Origin: Nocardioides sp.
GTDB lineage: Bacteria; Actinomycetota; Actinomycetes; Propionibacteriales; Nocardioidaceae
Assembly: GCA_003519585.1 (NCBI GenBank)
Contig: DOWL01000179.1
Coordinates: 1-11,337 of the forward strand
Direction of reading: 5' to 3'
Length of the DNA: 11,337 nt
The notes under the pieces are model-generated. The model saw only the letters and a list, made by a program, of their open reading frames with translations. It had not been told where the DNA came from and searched no databases. This document shows, piece by piece, positions 6,514 to 11,337 of the stretch. The translations under genes and the position numbers were made by a program. Each line of letters begins with the position of its first letter. Positions within the stretch are counted from its first letter, which is position 1.

Positions 6514-7428
6514 TCAATCGCAGCTCTCGAGCGTCGCGTCGGTGCGGGCGAGGTCGCCGAGCCGGGCGGCCTGGTCGGTGTAGGGCAGCACCACGCTGGC
6601 GCCGCCGATGTCGCCGATGCCGCCCTGGACCACACACGTCGTGATCTTCGAGGGCTTCACCGCGGCCGCGGCGCGGGCCAAGCGGTAGAGGTCCGACGGG
6701 GAGGCGTCGGTGGCCATGTTCTCGATCGCCGAGAGCACGCCGGCCTCGATCCAGCCAGGCCGGCTCGCGCGCTCCCGGATCTTGGCCTGGATGCCCTCGA
6801 GCACCCGCTGCTGGTTGGCCGAGCGGTCGAAGTCTCCGCGCAGCAGGTTGTGCCGGATCCGGGAGAAGGCCAGGGCGAGGTAGCCGTTGAGGTGGATCTT
6901 GCCGGGCTCGAAGCCGAGCGGCTTGAGATAGGTGTCGTCGAAGTAGATCGGGTTGTGGACGTCGATCCCGCCGATGCCGTTGACCATGTTCTTGAACTTC
7001 TCGAACCGGGTCACGAACACGTAGTCGGGCTGGATCCCGACCAGGTTGCCCACCGTCTCGGCCAGCAGTTCCGGACCGCCGTAGTAGAGGGCCGCGTTGA
7101 TCTTGTCGTTGCCGACGCCGGGGATGGCCACCCACGAGTCGCGGGGTACGCCGATCGCGGCAGCCGCTCCGGTCTTGGTGTTGAGCCCGATCAACTGCAG
7201 CGCGTCACCGCGCGTGTGGGTCATGTCTTCACCGGGGCGCGCGTCGGAGCCGACCGCCATGATCCAGACCACGTCGGGGCTGACGTCGACGCTCGTGGCG
7301 CTCTTGATCTTCACCAACGCCAGGTCGGTGGGCTTGACCGAGGACTCGGGGGCCACCGCGGCGCAGATCGCCACCACGAGGGCCAGCACCACGAGCTTGA
7401 GGCCGCGCCGCACGTGCCGCCGGGTCAT
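6514..7428 (-). CDS. LytR-CpsA-Psr (LCP) family glycopolymer transferase
   Basis: This 304-residue protein has a positively charged N-terminus ([10 protein letters not shown]), a single membrane segment (about 10-26) and an extracellular LCP domain. LCP signatures include MAVGSDARPGE (58-67), HTRGDALQLIGLN (71-83), GVPRDSWV (93-100), DKINAALYYGG (108-118), GGIDVHNPIYFDD (153-165) and ALAFSRIRHNLLRGDFDRSA (185-204). The Arg and Asp residues of these blocks bind the lipid pyrophosphate group in the family. LCP enzymes move glycopolymers such as teichoic acids or arabinogalactan from the lipid carrier to peptidoglycan at the outer face of the membrane. The ATG at 7428 overlaps the stop of the lipoprotein gene as ATGA, so the two are probably co-translated. 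The sulfotransferase gene follows within about 30 bases. The exact polymer is unknown. Confidence 0.5.
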   Translation of the reverse strand: MTRRHVRRGLKLVVLALVVAICAAVAPESSVKPTDLALVKIKSATSVDVSPDVVWIMAVGSDARPGEDMTHTRGDALQLIGLNTKTGAAAAIGVPRDSWVAIPGVGNDKINAALYYGGPELLAETVGNLVGIQPDYVFVTRFEKFKNMVNGIGGIDVHNPIYFDDTYLKPLGFEPGKIHLNGYLALAFSRIRHNLLRGDFDRSANQQRVLEGIQAKIRERASRPGWIEAGVLSAIENMATDASPSDLYRLARAAAAVKPSKITTCVVQGGIGDIGGASVVLPYTDQAARLGDLARTDATLESCD

Positions 7429-8033
7429 CGCTGCTCCGCCTCGTCGACGTCGTACCCGAAGATCTTCCACTGTCCCTTCACCTTCGCGAGGTAGAGCTCA
7501 CCGCGGACGCGCATCGAGGACTCCAGGTCGCCCGTGGTGTCGAAGTCGAGGTAGAAGTGCGCCGTGGCCCCCTTGGGGTGGCCCTGGACCGCGAAGACGT
7601 TGACGATCACCCGGCGCTTGGTCGCCTCGGCCGAGTCGATCTGGTCGGCGATCGCGGCGTTGGACATGATGTCGAGGTCGCCTTGGGCGTCGGCCGCCGC
7701 TCCCTCGGTGAACGTCGCGAAGGCGCCGGTGTAGTCGCTGCGGGGGAACTCGCCGAGGTAGGCGCCGTCGAAGAACGGGTCGACCACCTCGGCCACCCGA
7801 TCCTTGACCCGCTCGCGGTGTACGGCGTCCAGGCGGTTGCCGACGTGTTGCAGGGTGACGAAGGTCGACACCTCCGGCGGCGCGTCGGTGGCCTGATCGG
7901 CGGTCTGCGCGTCCTTGTCGCCGTCACCTTGGATGTCGTCGCCCGAGTCGCAGCCGGCGGCGCCGAGGAGCAGCACGAGCGCGGCGACGCCGACCAGCGC
8001 CGTACGCGCCCGCGACGGGGTGACCGACCTCAT
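7425..8033 (-). CDS. Predicted lipoprotein of unknown function
   Basis: The 202-residue product has a lipoprotein signal peptide: [15 protein letters not shown], a hydrophobic core VAALVLLLG and a lipobox AAG-Cys28, followed by an acidic linker ([15 protein letters not shown]). The mature part of about 150 residues ends in alternating hydrophobic stretches ([41 protein letters not shown]). These look like the beta strands of an NTF2-like fold, as in Mce-associated proteins, but this is impression only. ATG 8033 is preceded by TGAGG with eight bases of spacing. The frame stays open much further upstream, but that extension is antisense to kgd and was rejected. The stop overlaps the LCP start (ATGA), so it may help or tether the LCP enzyme at the membrane; that role is inferred from gene order. 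Confidence 0.5.
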   Translation of the reverse strand: MRSVTPSRARTALVGVAALVLLLGAAGCDSGDDIQGDGDKDAQTADQATDAPPEVSTFVTLQHVGNRLDAVHRERVKDRVAEVVDPFFDGAYLGEFPRSDYTGAFATFTEGAAADAQGDLDIMSNAAIADQIDSAEATKRRVIVNVFAVQGHPKGATAHFYLDFDTTGDLESSMRVRGELYLAKVKGQWKIFGYDVDEAEQR

Positions 8034-8112
8034 GCGCACAGCCTCACACGGAGGCGCCCCTCGACCCTGCATTTGCTGGCGTGGAGGACTAACGTTGAGG
8101 AGCGAGATTCCG
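8034..8112. promoter_or_regulatory. Divergent promoter region between the lipoprotein operon and kgd
   Basis: These 79 bases must hold the promoters for both directions unless they lie inside the genes. Toward kgd, TAACGT (8090-8095) could be a -10 box, overlapping the palindrome AACGTT, but no convincing -35 is seen. GAGGAG (8097-8102) is a good ribosome site ten bases before ATG 8113. On the minus strand TGAGG serves the lipoprotein start. No operator or riboswitch was recognised. Confidence 0.5.

Positions 8113-11337
<3,225 letters not shown>

Noticed and set aside
6358..7494. Plus-strand frame of 378 codons opposite the LCP and sulfotransferase genes
   Set aside because: Antisense shadow with low-complexity Val/Asp/Gly/Arg composition; the minus strand has unmistakable LCP motifs.

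Overview
The window reads as chromosomal DNA of a high-GC actinobacterium, most likely Nocardioides or a close relative in the Nocardioidaceae. The reasons are strong G/C preference at third codon positions, a 13E12-type DUF222/HNH gene, a fused E2-E1 2-oxoglutarate enzyme (Kgd/OdhA type) and short intergenic repeats of the GGTGGTCGAG...TCGAGACC kind. The taxonomic placement is recalled knowledge plus inference; no search was run.

Layout. (1) Positions 1-1081, plus strand: the 3' part of a DUF222/HNH endonuclease gene, broken by a one-base deletion near 812. (2) 1082-1171: a short convergent gap with two head-to-head repeat units around a 12-bp palindrome. (3) 1172-5659, minus strand: two tandem, paralogous membrane O-acyltransferases with extracellular SGNH domains (3491-5659, then 1392-3494, overlapping by four bases), followed by a 59-residue Cys-rich zinc-ribbon-like protein (1172-1351). 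(4) 5660-5894: a non-coding stretch with a perfect 14-bp-arm hairpin and REP-like repeats. The hairpin and the neighbouring repeat have the same nine-base loop. (5) 5895-8033, minus strand: a compact cluster of lipoprotein (7425-8033), LytR-CpsA-Psr (LCP) ligase (6514-7428) and small sulfotransferase (5895-6482). Lipoprotein and LCP genes overlap by ATGA. (6) 8034-8112: a divergent promoter region. (7) 8113 to the window end, plus strand: kgd/sucA, open at the 3' edge, with 1075 codons present.

How the genes may work together. The minus-strand genes all point to the cell envelope. LCP enzymes attach lipid-linked glycopolymers to the wall, AT3-SGNH proteins O-acylate extracellular glycans, and the sulfotransferase could sulfate a sugar or lipid precursor in the cytoplasm. 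A joint role in making an acylated and perhaps sulfated wall polymer is an inference from gene order. kgd is central metabolism (TCA cycle) and is only a divergent neighbour. I found no tRNA, rRNA, CRISPR array, prophage or complete mobile element.
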